Assembly (NCBI GenBank): GCA_001796045.1
Contig: MGLN01000169.1
Span: 1-28,850, forward strand
Source of the DNA: Caulobacterales bacterium RIFOXYB1_FULL_67_16
GTDB taxonomy: Bacteria > Pseudomonadota > Alphaproteobacteria > Caulobacterales > Caulobacteraceae
Reading direction: 5' to 3'
DNA length: 28,850 nt
Shown here one piece after another: positions 1-8,235 of this stretch. Positions within the stretch are counted from its first letter, which is position 1. The number at the start of each line of letters is the position of its first letter. The notes under the pieces are model-generated. The model had not been told where the DNA came from and searched no databases. It worked only from the letters and a program-made list of their open reading frames with translations. A program made the position numbers and the translations under genes.

Positions 1-585
1 GGCATGGGCCCGGCGCGGATTTACATCATTCCCTTCCTGGGCGGGCTGGCCAAGGCGCGGCGGGCGGCGAAGAGCGAGTGGGACGGGGTTCTGGTGTCCC
101 TGGCCGGGCCGGCGTTCGGCCTGTTGGCCATGATCCCGTTCGTCGGGGTCTGGCTGGCCACCGGGCAGGGCGAGTGGCTGATGGGCGCCTTCTTCATCGC
201 CATGCTGAACCTGGTGAACCTGGTCCCTGCGCCGCCGCTGGACGGGTCCAAGGCCCTGGGGCCGGTGCTGACGCGGGTGCATCCGCGGCTGGAGCAGATC
301 GTCCTGCTGGTCATCGGCGTGGCCGTGGTCTGGTGGGGGCTGTCCACGGGCCGGTTCATCCTGGCCGCCTTTCTGGCCCTGTCGGTGTTCAGCCATCTGA
401 AGCGCGGCGTCTGGCGCGCGGCCTGGGGTACTCTGAGCTGGTCTGAGGCGGGCAAGAGCCTGGCGCTTTATCTGCTGACCCTGGCCGTCTGTGCGGCGGC
501 GGCGGTCGGCGCCCTGATGCCCATGGTCGAAGGCGATCCCGCAAGCGCGGTGCGCCTGGGCCTAAACTCTCTTGGAGTGCGGTGA
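1..585 (+). CDS. Site-2 protease family (M50) membrane metalloprotease, 3' part
   Basis: This is the C-terminal part of an intramembrane zinc metalloprotease; the gene begins before the window, so the HExxH zinc-binding helix is not visible. What is visible are hydrophobic segments, an LAGPAFG motif (about residue 34 from the first in-frame Met) typical of S2P proteins, and the motif NLVPAPPLDGSKAL, whose LDG aspartate is normally the third zinc ligand. Further hydrophobic segments follow. Family members cut membrane-spanning substrates, but no substrate can be inferred here. The TGA stop overlaps the nadB ATG (TGATG), so the gene is probably co-translated with nadB. I found no sign of frame damage. 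The family call rests on the LDG and AGP motifs; the missing N-terminus prevents a finer assignment. Confidence 0.82.
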   Translation, partial: GMGPARIYIIPFLGGLAKARRAAKSEWDGVLVSLAGPAFGLLAMIPFVGVWLATGQGEWLMGAFFIAMLNLVNLVPAPPLDGSKALGPVLTRVHPRLEQIVLLVIGVAVVWWGLSTGRFILAAFLALSVFSHLKRGVWRAAWGTLSWSEAGKSLALYLLTLAVCAAAAVGALMPMVEGDPASAVRLGLNSLGVR

Positions 586-2099
586 TGAACCGAACGCGAC
601 ATGACGGGCCGCTGATCGTCGGCGCCGGTCTGGCGGGGCTGTCGGCCGCGCTGGAGGCGGCGCGGGCCGGGGCCAAGGTGCTGGTGGCGACGCCGGAGCC
701 CTTGCTGAACGGGTGTTCGTCGGCCTGGGCCCAGGGCGGGATGGCGGCGGCCCTGACGGCTGTGGACTCGCCCGAACTGCACGCCAGGGACACCGAGGCG
801 GCGGGGGCGGGTCTGGTCGAGCCGGGCGCGGCCCAGGCCCTGACCGGCGCGGGGCGCGAGACGGTGGAATGGCTGGCGGCCCAGGGCGCGCCGTTCGACC
901 GGGATGCGGACGGCGGTTTCGTGGTCAGTCTGGAGGCGGCCCATTCCGTGGCGCGCGTGGCCCGGGTCGGCGGCGACGGGGCCGGGCGGGCCATCCTGTC
1001 GGCCGTGGTCGCGGCGGTGCGGGCCGAAAAGAGGATCGAGGTCTGGGACGAGGCGCGGCTGAAGGGGCTGGCGCAGGATGAGACGGGCCGGGTCGTCGGG
1101 GCGGTGGTCGAGCGCGGCGGTCGCCTGGTCGAGGTTACGGCGACGGCGGTGGTGCTGGCCACCGGCGGGGCGGGCGGGCTGTTTGCGGCGACCACCACGC
1201 CGGCGGCGCTGAAGGGCGAGGGCATGGCCCTGGCGGCGCGTGCGGGGGCGGAGATCCTGGATCCCGAGTTCGTGCAGTTTCACCCCACGGCCCTAGACGT
1301 GGGTCTGGACCCGGCGCCCCTGGCGACCGAGGCCCTGCGCGGCGAGGGGGCGCGGCTGATCGACGGGCAGGGGCGGTTCCTGCTGGGGCCTGAGGACGAC
1401 GCCGACCTGAAGCCGCGCGACGTGGTGGCGCGGGCGGTGCATGCGGCGCGGATCGACGGGCGGGGCGCCTATCTGGATGCGCGTACGGCCATAGGCGAGG
1501 CGTTTCCGCACGAGTTTCCGGCCGTGTTCGCGGCCTGTATGCGCAGCGGCCTGGATCCGCGGATCAGCCCGATCCCGGTGATGGCGGCCTGCCACTATCA
1601 TATGGGCGGGATCGCCGCCGACGCCGATGGACGGACGACGGTTGCGGGCCTGTATGCGGTCGGGGAATGCGCGGCGACGGGGGTGCATGGGGCGAACCGG
1701 CTGGCGTCCAACTCCTTGTTGGAGGCGGCGGCCTTCGGGCGACGCGCGGGACGGGCGGTCGCGGGCGAGACGGGGGGAGGGCGCGCCCTGCCGGTCGAGG
1801 TTGCGCCGGATCTGCCCGAGGCGGCCCTGGCCGAGCTGAGGGCGGGGATGACGGATTATGCGGGGGTGGTGCGCGACGCCGACGGTCTGACGGGGCTGAT
1901 CGCCCTGATCGACCGGCTGGAGGCCCGGCACGGGGCGGCGGCGGCGCTGGGAGCGGCGCGGCTGATCGTCCAGGGCGCGCTGGACCGGCGGGAAAGCCGG
2001 GGCGGACATTACCGTTCGGACTATCCGCAGGCGGCGGCCGAGGCGCGCCACACGCGGGTGCGGACGGCGCGGGTCGTGGCCCTGGAGGCGGCGGAATGA
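585..2099 (+). CDS. nadB: L-aspartate oxidase
   Basis: This FAD enzyme oxidises L-aspartate to iminoaspartate, the first step of de novo NAD synthesis in the cytoplasm. The 504-residue protein is of normal family length. It has an N-terminal dinucleotide-binding GAGLAG (residues 13-18), the substrate-site motifs CSSAWAQGG (44-52) and QFHPTA (231-236), an ATGGAGG FAD loop (about 192-198), HYHMGG (337-342) and GANRLASNSLLE (369-380), all typical of NadB rather than of succinate dehydrogenase. I chose the ATG that overlaps the upstream stop (TGATG); a GTG one codon earlier is possible. The 3' end overlaps nadC by ATGA. NadA, which would use the product, is not in the window. Confidence 0.97.
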   Translation: MNRTRHDGPLIVGAGLAGLSAALEAARAGAKVLVATPEPLLNGCSSAWAQGGMAAALTAVDSPELHARDTEAAGAGLVEPGAAQALTGAGRETVEWLAAQGAPFDRDADGGFVVSLEAAHSVARVARVGGDGAGRAILSAVVAAVRAEKRIEVWDEARLKGLAQDETGRVVGAVVERGGRLVEVTATAVVLATGGAGGLFAATTTPAALKGEGMALAARAGAEILDPEFVQFHPTALDVGLDPAPLATEALRGEGARLIDGQGRFLLGPEDDADLKPRDVVARAVHAARIDGRGAYLDARTAIGEAFPHEFPAVFAACMRSGLDPRISPIPVMAACHYHMGGIAADADGRTTVAGLYAVGECAATGVHGANRLASNSLLEAAAFGRRAGRAVAGETGGGRALPVEVAPDLPEAALAELRAGMTDYAGVVRDADGLTGLIALIDRLEARHGAAAALGAARLIVQGALDRRESRGGHYRSDYPQAAAEARHTRVRTARVVALEAAE

Positions 2100-2956
2100 G
2101 CCGGGTGCTGCCCGATGTGATGATCGAGCCGGTGGTGCGCATGGCCCTGGCGGAAGATCTGGGGCGGGCGGGCGACATGACCGCCATGGCCTGTATCCCC
2201 GAAGGAGCGCGGATGACGGCGGCCTTCGTCGCGCGCAAGCCGGGGGTGCTGGCGGGGATCGACTGCGTACGGCTGGCGGTGCTGGCCATGGATCCCAAGG
2301 CCGCGGTCGATGTGCGGCTCAAAGACGGGGCGGCGTTCGAGGCGGGGGCGGCGCTGGCGGTCGTGGAAGCCGATGCGCGGGCCTTTCTGTCGGCCGAGCG
2401 GACGGCGCTGAACCTGGTCGGTCGGATGAGCGGCGTGGCGACCCTGACGCGGGCCTATGTCGAGGCGGCGGCCGGGACGAAGGCGCGGATCGCGGATACG
2501 AGGAAGACTACGCCGGGTCTCCGGGCGCTGGAGAAACATGCGGTGGCGTGCGGCGGGGGGATCAACCATCGCTTCGGCCTGGATGACGCCATCCTGATCA
2601 AGGACAACCATGTGGCCGTGTGCGGCGGCGTCGCCGAGGCGGTGCGGCGGGCCCGGGCCTTTGCGCCCCACCTGATGAAGGTCGAGGTCGAGGTGGACGG
2701 GCTGGATCAGCTGGACGCCGTGCTGGAGCTGATCGCCGAGGGCGCGGCGCCGGACGTGGTCATGCTGGACAATTTCAGCCTGGCGGATCTGAGGACCGCC
2801 GTGGCGCGGGTGGCCGGCCGGCTGACGCTGGAGGCGTCGGGCGGGGTCGATCTGACCACGGTGCGCGCCATCGCCGAGACGGGCGTCGACGTGATCTCCG
2901 TCGGCGCCCTGACTCATTCGGCGCCGGTGCTGGACATCGGCCTGGACGCGCTCTGA
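2096..2956 (+). CDS. nadC: Nicotinate-nucleotide diphosphorylase (quinolinate phosphoribosyltransferase)
   Basis: This enzyme converts quinolinate and PRPP to nicotinate mononucleotide, CO2 and pyrophosphate. The 286-residue protein has the complete set of family motifs: RTALNLVGRMSG (102-113), DTRKTTPGLR (134-143, quinolinate and phosphate binding), GGGINHR (153-159), KDNH (169-172), then VEVEVD, VMLDNF and the C-terminal LEASGG and SVGALTHS phosphate-binding stretches. The ATG overlaps the nadB stop (ATGA), indicating translational coupling in an nadBC operon. A longer in-frame extension upstream is only nadB in another frame. The TGA stop lies inside a palindrome shared with the stop of the convergent hydrolase gene. 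Confidence 0.97.
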   Translation: MSRVLPDVMIEPVVRMALAEDLGRAGDMTAMACIPEGARMTAAFVARKPGVLAGIDCVRLAVLAMDPKAAVDVRLKDGAAFEAGAALAVVEADARAFLSAERTALNLVGRMSGVATLTRAYVEAAAGTKARIADTRKTTPGLRALEKHAVACGGGINHRFGLDDAILIKDNHVAVCGGVAEAVRRARAFAPHLMKVEVEVDGLDQLDAVLELIAEGAAPDVVMLDNFSLADLRTAVARVAGRLTLEASGGVDLTTVRAIAETGVDVISVGALTHSAPVLDIGLDAL

Positions 2957-2960
2957 GGCC

Positions 2961-4214
2961 TCAGGCCGGGTTGGAGGCGTCTGTGGCGGCGGCCTTGGCG
3001 GGCGCGGTCGTCGCACGGGCCGGGCGAGCTGCAGCCTGAGCGGCCGGCGGGGGCGTCGGCTGGGTCCGGGGCGCCGCTGCGGCTTCCGGCTGAGGCGCAG
3101 GTTGCGGGCGCGGCTGGGGCGCGACGGGTTCCGGAGCCGACAGGCCCTCCTGGGCCAGGACCAGGGAATAGGCCACGGCCTGGCCGGCCTGACGGGCGGC
3201 CTCGACCGGATCCAGTCCGGCCTGGATCAGACGGGGTTGATCGTCCGTCGTCGAGGGGCGGGCGGCGTAGGTGAAGGCCCCGCTTGCGCCCGAACGTCCG
3301 CCGAAGCGGTAGAAGAGGTGGCTGCCCACCTGGTTCACGCGGATCAGCGAGTTGCGCCAGACGGGCGAGACGCCGGTGGTGTGGAAATGGGTCGCGTTGC
3401 CCACGCCGGAATAGACGGCGCCCGACAGGGCGTTCGAGGCGATGGACTTGGCGCGGTTCCAGGCCGCGGTGTTCACCCGGCCGCGCATGGCGCCGTTGCA
3501 GGTGAAGGAGAACTGGCAGCCGGTGCGGCGCGCGGCGCCCTGGTAGACGACGCCGCAGATGGTCTTGGGGAAGGCCGGGTGGCGGACGCGGTTCAGGACC
3601 ACCTGGGCCACAGCCTGCATGCCGTCGCGGCCTTCGCCGCGGGCTTCATAATAGACGACCTGGGTCAGGCAATCGAGATCGCGGCTGGCGTCGAGTGCAT
3701 TGGCCAGACGGAAGGGTTTCGCGCCGGCGGGCGAGGTCAGGCTGACGCGCCGAAGGTTCGGGTCGCGATTGTCGTCCAACTGGTCGAGGCGCGCGGCCAG
3801 AAGCTCGGCCTGACGGTCGCGCTGGGCGGAGCCGGCGCTGGTATAGGGATCGTGGCGGCGGGCGATGGACAGGGCGCTGGCGTCCAGTCCGCCTGCGGCG
3901 GCCGACAGGGCTTCTTCGGTGAAGCCGGCGGCGGTGGCGCCCTGAATCCGTTCGGCCTGGGCGCGCAGGGTCGTCGTCCGCGCCATGGTCCCGCCCAGAT
4001 AGGCGCCGCCGATCGCCAGTCCCACCAGACCGCCAAGGGCCACAGCTGCCGTCATGGGCTTGATCTTCGCCACACGATCGGCGCGCAACACCGCGCGTGT
4101 CTGAGAGGAATGCGACAACGGTTCGTCCTGGTCAGCAGGGCTGGAAACGCGGCCCCCGGGTAGTCTCGCCACCGGGCGACTGAAGGGTCGCAAACCGAGG
4201 GCGTTGTGACGCAC
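2961..4214 (-). CDS. SleB-type cell wall hydrolase (Hydrolase_2), membrane-anchored
   Basis: Probable peptidoglycan hydrolase related to the spore-cortex lytic enzyme SleB. The protein has one transmembrane segment (about residues 55-76, Gly/Ala-rich), a periplasmic linker, and the catalytic domain beginning near DCLTQVVYYEARGEG (E190 is the likely catalytic Glu), followed by GMQAVAQVVLNRV and GCQFSFTCNG. The last 65 residues or so are a Pro/Ala/Gln-rich tail that may span the peptidoglycan layer. The longest start is a GTG at 4214 with no clear SD; the first 50 codons are less GC-biased than the rest, so a start nearer the transmembrane helix, such as the ATG at 4055, is possible. A paralogue lies at 8857-9954. 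The gene is convergent with nadC, four bases apart. Confidence 0.88.
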   Translation of the reverse strand: MRHNALGLRPFSRPVARLPGGRVSSPADQDEPLSHSSQTRAVLRADRVAKIKPMTAAVALGGLVGLAIGGAYLGGTMARTTTLRAQAERIQGATAAGFTEEALSAAAGGLDASALSIARRHDPYTSAGSAQRDRQAELLAARLDQLDDNRDPNLRRVSLTSPAGAKPFRLANALDASRDLDCLTQVVYYEARGEGRDGMQAVAQVVLNRVRHPAFPKTICGVVYQGAARRTGCQFSFTCNGAMRGRVNTAAWNRAKSIASNALSGAVYSGVGNATHFHTTGVSPVWRNSLIRVNQVGSHLFYRFGGRSGASGAFTYAARPSTTDDQPRLIQAGLDPVEAARQAGQAVAYSLVLAQEGLSAPEPVAPQPRPQPAPQPEAAAAPRTQPTPPPAAQAAARPARATTAPAKAAATDASNPA

Positions 4215-4507
4215 GGCTCTGTGAAGCCCGACGTCGAGGACGGGCCTATATAGCGAAGTTTGTGACCTGAATGTGGCTGATTCGCAAGTGACGGGTTAAG
4301 GCGTCGAAAGGATTAGGTATTTTCACTGTAACGCAAGGCGTCCGGATTTCAGTGCGGCGAAATGTGACAGTCATAATCATGAATACTGTATTGTGTTCTG
4401 CGGCGTCTTCATTCCCGGCGGATGGAGTTGTCTTTCCTCGGTGAAATCGGGGCGACTCATGTTCAATTTTCGGCCGAGACGCGTATTCGCGACTTGGCCT
4501 GTGTTGC
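4215..4507. other. AT-rich intergenic region without a supported gene
   Basis: Noncoding stretch between two divergent genes, clearly richer in A and T (especially 4255-4410) than its surroundings. It must hold the promoter of the SleB-type hydrolase on the minus strand; a TATATAG stretch at about 4247-4253 and a weak GCCCG/CGGGC inverted repeat at about 4226-4245 lie near its start. I see no convincing CtrA box, RNA gene or terminator. A minus-strand open frame at 4246-4542 is not supported. The lipoprotein's own promoter lies just downstream of this segment. Confidence 0.6.
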
Positions 4508-4532
4508 GGAACTTCGTCCGCACGGCTGCGTT
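4508..4532 (+). promoter_or_regulatory. EcfG (sigma-T type) general stress promoter
   Basis: GGAAC at 4508-4512 and CGTT at 4529-4532 are separated by exactly 16 bases, matching the alphaproteobacterial EcfG consensus GGAAC-N16/17-CGTT with no mismatch. Transcription would start near 4538-4540, leaving a leader of about 20 bases with an SD (GGAGAG, about 4549-4554) before the ATG at 4560. A small hairpin (TGCGGA/TCCGCA, 4505-4522) overlaps the -35 element. The match is seen in the sequence; stress control of the gene is inferred. Confidence 0.8.
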
Positions 4533-4559
4533 TCCGCTCCATTCCCCGGAGAGAAGCCC

Positions 4560-4745
4560 ATGACCAAGATCATCCTCGTCTCAGCCGCCGCCGTCGCAGC
4601 CTTGAGTCTGGCCGCATGCGGCACGACGACCGAACAGAAGGCGGCGAGCGGCGCGGTGGCCGGGGCTCTGGTCGGCGGGCCGGTCGGTGCGGCCGTCGGC
4701 GGCGCTGCGGGAACCGCCGTCGGCCAGGCCCAGAAGCCGCAGTAA
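4560..4745 (+). CDS. Small glycine-zipper lipoprotein
   Basis: A 61-residue protein with a lipoprotein signal peptide: a short basic start, a hydrophobic core, and the lipobox LAAC with the acylated Cys at residue 20. The mature part is about 40 residues and mostly Gly, Ala and Val in GxxxG-type spacing (GAVAGALVGGPVGAAVGGAAG), a glycine-zipper pattern like that of small outer-membrane lipoproteins of the YMGG/OsmB type. An SD (GGAGAG) lies about five bases before the ATG. A perfect EcfG promoter directly upstream suggests induction by general stress. Role unknown; envelope protection under osmotic or desiccation stress is an inference from similar proteins. An in-frame start further upstream (4422) is unlikely because it lies before the promoter. 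Confidence 0.85.
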   Translation: MTKIILVSAAAVAALSLAACGTTTEQKAASGAVAGALVGGPVGAAVGGAAGTAVGQAQKPQ

Positions 4746-4781
4746 GAAACGCGACCTATCTGCATCACTGAAGCGCGGACA

Positions 4782-4816
4782 CGCTCCGACGCTGCCCGGG
4801 AGGCGGTGTCGGAGCG
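4782..4816 (+). terminator. Hairpin after the lipoprotein gene, possible terminator
   Basis: A perfect 9-bp inverted repeat, CGCTCCGAC (4782-4790) and GTCGGAGCG (4808-4816), with a 17-base loop that contains CCCGGG. It starts 36 bases after the lipoprotein stop and is followed by ATTT only, so the U-tract is weak. It may end the short stress transcript or protect its 3' end. Confidence 0.5.
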
Positions 4817-4955
4817 ATTTCCCTGCGGTGAACCTTGCTTTTGCCGCCGGTATCGGGTTTGTGCGGCCCGCTTCAGGACGTGCGCCCCCGCTTCGTCGCC
4901 GCCTGACCCCCGATGGCCGCTCCTGGCCGATCACAAGGAACCCTGACGCTTTCGC

Positions 4956-5312
4956 ATGAAAGATCTGAAGACCGGATTCACCGACCGCCTGACCGCCCAG
5001 CAAGAGGCCAAGAAGGCCCTGCTCGCCAAGTTCAAGCCGAAGGCCGCCGCCCCCGACCCCGAGTTCGACCGTCTGGCCGAAAAGCGCGCCGCCGAAAAAG
5101 AGGCCCTGCGCCAGCAGCACGAATTGGCCAAGGCCGAGCTGCGCCGCGAGAAGGCCGAGAAGGAGGCTGCCCGTCTGGCGGCGGAACTCGCGGCCCAGGA
5201 AGAGATCGAGGCAGAGAAGCGCGCCGACCGCAAGGCGCGCAAGCAACTGACCAAGGAAGAGCAGAAGGCCAAGCGGGACGCCCGCTACGCCGCGCGCAAA
5301 GCCCGTCGCTGA
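4956..5312 (+). CDS. Charged coiled-coil protein, resembles DUF6481
   Basis: A 118-residue, almost entirely helical protein made of Lys, Arg, Glu and Ala, with no signal peptide or membrane segment. The pattern (FTDRLTAQQEAKKALLAKFK at the start, a long E/K/A-rich heptad-like centre, and LTKEEQKAKRDARYAARKARR at the end) resembles the DUF6481 family of Alphaproteobacteria; this is from memory of the family, not a search. The function of that family is unknown. The basic C-terminus could bind nucleic acid or a membrane, but this is speculation. The ATG at 4956 follows an AAGGAA about 15 bases upstream, a poor distance. A strong intrinsic terminator begins 27 bases after the stop, so transcription ends here. 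Confidence 0.8.
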   Translation: MKDLKTGFTDRLTAQQEAKKALLAKFKPKAAAPDPEFDRLAEKRAAEKEALRQQHELAKAELRREKAEKEAARLAAELAAQEEIEAEKRADRKARKQLTKEEQKAKRDARYAARKARR

Positions 5313-5339
5313 CCCGGGGCTGATAGCGAAGACTGAGCG

Positions 5340-5370
5340 GCGCGCCGGAGGTCCCTCCGGCGCGCTTTTT
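5340..5370 (+). terminator. Intrinsic terminator
   Basis: The stem GCGCGCCGGAGG (5340-5351) pairs with CCTCCGGCGCGC (5354-5365), and five T residues follow (5366-5370). The nominal loop is two bases, so the innermost pairs are probably open. The T-tract on the plus strand only indicates that it ends the transcript of the coiled-coil gene and shields the convergent kinase gene, which ends at 5394. Confidence 0.9.
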
Positions 5371-5393
5371 CATGGGCCTGTCGGCGTGCAGGC

Positions 5394-8189
5394 CTATTCG
5401 GCGGGAAGGGCCGCGCCGCCATCGATAAGGCTGCGCAACTGGGCGGCGGAATAGGGTTTGCGCAGGAAGGGCCAGGGCGCGCCCGTCAGAACCTCGTCCA
5501 CATCGTCGCCGACATAGCCGGAGGTCAGGGCGATCCGCATCTGGGGCCAGTCCTGCGCCGCCTGCCGCGCCAGGTCCACGCCGCTCATGCCGCCCGGCAT
5601 GACGATGTCGGTCAGCATGATGTCGAACCGGGCGTTCTGCAGCGCCTCCAGGGCTGCAGGCCCATTCTCGGCCAACTGGACCTCAAGGCCCAGGCTTTCG
5701 AGAATGTCGAGCGCCACAGCCGCGACGCTGGGGTCGTCCTCGACCAGCAGCAGCCGACCGCCGCGCATTTCGACCGTCTCCTTTTCGACCGCCGCGACGG
5801 GAGACGCCGCCGTCTCGACCACCAGCTGCGGAAGATAAAGGCGGATCTCGGAGCCGCGTCCCACTGTGGACAGGATGTGGACGCCGCCGCCGGATTGGCG
5901 GGCGAAGCCGTACACCTGGCTCAGGCCCAGACCGGTGCCCTTGCCAACGGCCTTTGTGGTGAAGAAGGGCTCGAACACCCGGTCCATCACCTCCGCCGAC
6001 ATGCCGGACCCGTTGTCGGACACAGCCACGCAGACATAGTCGCCGGCCGGCAGTTCCGGGACCTGACCCGCTGCGACAGCGCTCACGCTGGTCTGGACCG
6101 TGATGCGGGCGCCCCTGGCGCCGGTCACGTCCCCAAGGGCGTCACGTGCATTGACGACCAGATTGAGCAGGGCGGCTTCGAACTGGGCGGGGTCGATCTT
6201 CACCCGGGTTCCGCCGCGCTTCAGCTTGACCTTGAAGTCCACCGCCTCGCCGACGGCGCGGCGCAGCAGGGGTTCGCCCTCGCGGATCAGTCCGTTCAGG
6301 TCCAGGACTTCCGGGCGCAGCGCCTGGCGGCGGGAAAAGGCCAGCAGTTGGTGAGTCAGGCTCTCGCCCCGTCTCGCGGCGGCCAAGGCGGCCTCGCCCA
6401 GTTTTTTGGTCTTGGCCGGGTCGTTCGAGCGCAGGATGATGTCCAGGGCCCCGATGACGACCGTCAGCAGGTTGTTGAAGTCGTGGGCGACGCCGCCGGT
6501 CAGACGGCCGACCGCCTCCATCCTCTGGGCGTGCATCAGGTGCGCCTCGGCCGCCGCCTTTTCCTCCAGGGCCTCGGTCACCCTTTCCTCGAGAAGTTCG
6601 TTGATGCGCTTCAGGTCGTCCTCGGCGCGTTTCGCCTCCGTGACGTCCAGGCTGGCGCCGACATAGCCTTGAAAGACGCCCGAGGCGTCGAAACGCGGGA
6701 CGCCTTCGGTGCGGATCCAGCGCAGCCCCAGGGTCGGATGATTGACCCGGCTCTGCGCCTCGAAGCGATCACGCGCCTGGAAGGCGCGGTGGAAGGCGGC
6801 CTCGAACACCGCCTCGTCGTCCGGATGGATCAGGCGGCGCCAGGCGTCGGGCAGTTGCTTGTCCGAACGAATGCCGCAGAAGCGGCGGTAGCGCCGGTTG
6901 GCGAACACGATCCGGCTTGTGTCGTCGGTCATCCAGATCAGGGCGGGCGCGCTGTCGGCGACGGTGCGAAAACGAACCTCGGACTCCGTCAGTCTGGCCT
7001 GGGCGGCGCGCATGTCGGTGACGTCGAAGGCGACGCCGACGAAGCCGACAACCTCGTGGCCGCTCATGCGCGGACGGGAGAAGGGCTTGAGCCAGCGCCA
7101 CTCGCCGTCGTGCCGGCGATAGCGCGCCTCCAGCGAGAAGGGCGCTCCGGTGGCCTCGCCGGCGAGGGATTCCTCGATGACGCGGTCGAGATCGTCGGGG
7201 TGCAGGGAGTCGCGCCAATCGGCCGCGCGGGCGGTTTCGTAATCCGCCCCGTAGAACTCGGCATAGGTCTGGTTGACGAAGGATCTCTGGCGGTTCTCGT
7301 CGGTGATCCAGATCAGGACGGGCGCGGTGTCGGCGAGCAGGCGGAACCGGCTTTCGCTGTCCCGAAGGGCGGCTTCGGCGGCCCGAGCCTCGGTGACGTC
7401 GATGTTGACGCCGATCATGCCCAGGAAGTCGCCGTCGGGGCCGAGGCGAGGCCGCGCCTCGGTGCGTAGCATGCGCCACGCGCCGTCGTGCCGACGCTGA
7501 CGCCCCTCGACCACATAGCCGGCGCCGGCCGCGTTCGCCTGTTGCGAGACCGCCAGGACCCGCTCGCGGTCTTCCGGATGAAGAATGGCGTCTGGGTTGA
7601 ACCTGTGAAGATCCCCGTATTCGCCCCAGAAGAGACGCTGATCGCTGTTCAGGTGGATCACGTCGCCCCGGGCGTCGGTCATCCAGAGCATGACCGGCGC
7701 CAGCTCGCTGATGATCTGCAGTCGACCCTCGGTTTCGTCCACGCGCGCATTGGACAGCGACAGGGCCGATACCGCCGCGTCCAGCCGGCCCAGGGTCCGG
7801 CGAAGGGAGGCGCCCAGCCAGGCGCAGAACAGACCCACGACGACGAAGTTGAAGGTGGAGATGAGGCTGAGCCCCGGCGGCATTTCCCAGCTCAACCCGG
7901 CGCTCAGCTTCACCACTCCCCAGCCGCCGATCAGGGCGACGATCACGGCGGTGGCGCCCGAGAGCCGGCCTCCGGCCAGGGCGGCCAGGATCACGCCGGG
8001 CAGCAGGATCATGAAGCCGGTAATTTCGCCGTAGAAGGCGGCGCCCGCCGCCCGCAGCAACAGGGCGGCCCCTGCGCCAATCACCCCGATCAGAATGCGC
8101 GCGCCGATCGATCCGCGCTTCAGACGCGCCAGCGCCAGAAGACTGTGATCAGCGTCCAGATATCGCGTGAAGAACGCTTTAGCGTTCAT
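5394..8189 (-). CDS. Three-PAS hybrid sensor histidine kinase with receiver domain
   Basis: A 931-residue membrane sensor kinase. Order of domains: four or five hydrophobic segments (about 27-128), three PAS domains (about 154-268, 276-393 and 402-518, each ending in a DVT-type PAC motif), a short coiled coil, HisKA with phospho-acceptor H569 (GGVAHDFNNLL), HATPase (N-box near 676, DNGSGM, GTGLGLS), and a C-terminal receiver with D861 (LTDIVMPG) and a conserved lysine (LRKPY). Such hybrids usually pass phosphate to an Hpt protein or control their own output; no partner is encoded nearby. I chose the ATG at 8189, not the one at 8270: the extra 27 codons have atypical codon use, and a perfect EcfG promoter (8260 to 8236) lies between the two. 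The gene is divergent from dps. The PAS ligand is unknown. Confidence 0.92.
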   Translation of the reverse strand: MNAKAFFTRYLDADHSLLALARLKRGSIGARILIGVIGAGAALLLRAAGAAFYGEITGFMILLPGVILAALAGGRLSGATAVIVALIGGWGVVKLSAGLSWEMPPGLSLISTFNFVVVGLFCAWLGASLRRTLGRLDAAVSALSLSNARVDETEGRLQIISELAPVMLWMTDARGDVIHLNSDQRLFWGEYGDLHRFNPDAILHPEDRERVLAVSQQANAAGAGYVVEGRQRRHDGAWRMLRTEARPRLGPDGDFLGMIGVNIDVTEARAAEAALRDSESRFRLLADTAPVLIWITDENRQRSFVNQTYAEFYGADYETARAADWRDSLHPDDLDRVIEESLAGEATGAPFSLEARYRRHDGEWRWLKPFSRPRMSGHEVVGFVGVAFDVTDMRAAQARLTESEVRFRTVADSAPALIWMTDDTSRIVFANRRYRRFCGIRSDKQLPDAWRRLIHPDDEAVFEAAFHRAFQARDRFEAQSRVNHPTLGLRWIRTEGVPRFDASGVFQGYVGASLDVTEAKRAEDDLKRINELLEERVTEALEEKAAAEAHLMHAQRMEAVGRLTGGVAHDFNNLLTVVIGALDIILRSNDPAKTKKLGEAALAAARRGESLTHQLLAFSRRQALRPEVLDLNGLIREGEPLLRRAVGEAVDFKVKLKRGGTRVKIDPAQFEAALLNLVVNARDALGDVTGARGARITVQTSVSAVAAGQVPELPAGDYVCVAVSDNGSGMSAEVMDRVFEPFFTTKAVGKGTGLGLSQVYGFARQSGGGVHILSTVGRGSEIRLYLPQLVVETAASPVAAVEKETVEMRGGRLLLVEDDPSVAAVALDILESLGLEVQLAENGPAALEALQNARFDIMLTDIVMPGGMSGVDLARQAAQDWPQMRIALTSGYVGDDVDEVLTGAPWPFLRKPYSAAQLRSLIDGGAALPAE

Positions 8190-8235
8190 GCCTCCCCGCC
8201 TTGTCGCGCTGATTTGCTGCAGCACTTGTTGATGC

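Noticed and set aside
4246..4542. Minus-strand open frame of 98 codons between the hydrolase and lipoprotein genes
   Set aside because: Composition is AT-rich without third-position GC preference, the product looks like no protein family, and the frame runs over the EcfG promoter of the lipoprotein gene.
4937..4941. GGAAC before the coiled-coil protein gene as another EcfG promoter
   Set aside because: No CGTT or near match occurs 16 or 17 bases downstream, and the element would lie too close to the start codon.
5877..7469. Plus-strand open frame of 530 codons opposite the hybrid kinase
   Set aside because: It runs antisense to PAS, HisKA and HATPase domains that are clearly coding; no motifs in the product.
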